A DNA stretch of 6,257 bases from Chloroflexota bacterium. Its GTDB lineage: Bacteria; Chloroflexota; Dehalococcoidia; Lucifugimonadales; Lucifugimonadaceae. The notes under the pieces were generated by a model. It saw only the letters and a list, made by a program, of their open reading frames with translations, did no database searches and had not been told where the DNA came from. Numbering within the stretch: the stretch's first letter is position 1; every line of letters begins with the position of its first letter. The translations under genes were made by a program, and so were the position numbers. The stretch covers positions 1 through 6,257 of the forward strand of contig VXTA01000006.1 of NCBI GenBank assembly GCA_009837685.1, read 5' to 3'. Of the stretch, positions 6,016 through 6,257 are shown piece after piece.

Positions 6016-6257
6016 TCGTCTTCGATCGCCACTACTCGTCCACCGAGACTGCGCAGATTTTGGACCGCGGGATGAGCCGTGATCGCGTCGTCGGCATCGA
6101 AGGGTTGAGATTGATCGGATAGCTGATCGGAAGGCGGTGTGGAGAACTGTGTTGGCGAGGGCGCGGGTCGCGTTTCGGAAGAAGCAGTGGCGCGCGTAGT
6201 TGCAGGCGCTGGCGAAGGTGCTTGCTGAAGCTGAACTCGGACGTCGGTTCCATAGAC
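6012..6257 (-). CDS. dnaX: C-terminal end of probable DNA polymerase III subunit gamma/tau
   Basis: This frame is open from the window edge (base 6257) to TGA at 6014-6012, giving 81 codons with no start inside the window, so a start-based ORF search misses it. It begins VYGTDVRVQLQQ, like the last strand of the DnaX pre-linker domain. A low-complexity linker rich in Pro, Ala, Thr, Ser and Gln follows (about residues 13-52). The last module reads AITAHPAVQNLRSLGGRVVA then an acidic end (residues 59-81). This HPxV...L..LGGRVV pattern is typical of the extreme C-terminus of many DnaX proteins outside the Proteobacteria. DnaX loads the sliding clamp and bridges the replicative polymerases. Coding is well supported by the family-like ending; the dnaX identity is moderate because only the variable end is visible. 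The MFS gene starts 41 bases downstream on the same strand. Confidence 0.6.
   Translation of the reverse strand, partial: VYGTDVRVQLQQAPSPAPATTRATASSETRPAPSPTQFSTPPSDQLSDQSQPFDADDAITAHPAVQNLRSLGGRVVAIEDD

Noticed and set aside
5573..6082. A 169-codon plus-strand open frame opposite the MFS gene
   Set aside because: It is antisense to a clear 12-helix transporter, has no family-like features, and also overlaps the dnaX-like end.
6032..6253. A 73-codon minus-strand frame beginning with ATG
   Set aside because: It overlaps the 81-codon frame that has a recognisable C-terminal module and linker; the 73-residue product is Arg/Ser/Pro-rich and looks like a shifted reading of the same bases.

Overview
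The window is a moderately GC-rich stretch of bacterial chromosome with tightly packed, mostly single-domain genes. The gene set (a PqqL-type M16 peptidase, two GNAT acetyltransferases, a VOC protein, an SDR oxidoreductase, an MFS carrier, a MOSC protein and the end of what looks like dnaX) and the protein style resemble environmental Chloroflexota (SAR202/Dehalococcoidia-like). That placement is an impression from protein style only and is held with low confidence. I see no tRNA, rRNA, CRISPR array, insertion sequence, phage gene or origin.

Layout, left to right. (1) Bases 2-664, plus strand: the C-terminal 220 codons of an M16 zinc-peptidase-family protein cut by the window edge. (2) Bases 801 (or 855)-1523, plus: a GNAT acetyltransferase whose start is uncertain. 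(3) Bases 1541-1798, minus: a small YdeI/OmpD-associated-type protein, convergent with the previous gene and downstream of (4) a second GNAT acetyltransferase at 1857-2369, minus. (5) A 51-base divergent intergenic region, then a VOC-fold protein at 2421-2822, plus, followed by (6) a 312-residue SDR oxidoreductase at 2922-3860, plus. (7) Only 8 bases further on, a MOSC-domain protein at 3869-4660, minus, lies convergent to the SDR and downstream of (8) a 421-residue MFS transporter at 4705-5970, minus. (9) The right edge, 6012-6257, minus, is an open frame without a start in the window. It encodes a Pro/Ala/Thr-rich linker and a short C-terminal module that I read as the end of the DNA polymerase III gamma/tau subunit.

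Probable transcription units are GNAT2-ydeI-like (58-base gap), VOC-SDR (99-base gap), and MFS-MOSC (44-base gap). The last has a good sigma70-like promoter (TTGACC, 17-base spacer, TACACT) embedded in the stop codon of the dnaX-like gene. The MFS/MOSC pair and the VOC/SDR pair look like small accessory export/detoxification or catabolic modules; no substrates can be read from the sequence. Nothing here is clearly a new biological system. The most useful points are the start-less partial gene at the right edge, the embedded promoter with an almost absent leader, an SDR with a roughly 27-residue insertion just before its catalytic strand, the corrected MOSC start, and a possible membrane-protein remnant antisense to the doubtful N-terminus of the first GNAT gene.
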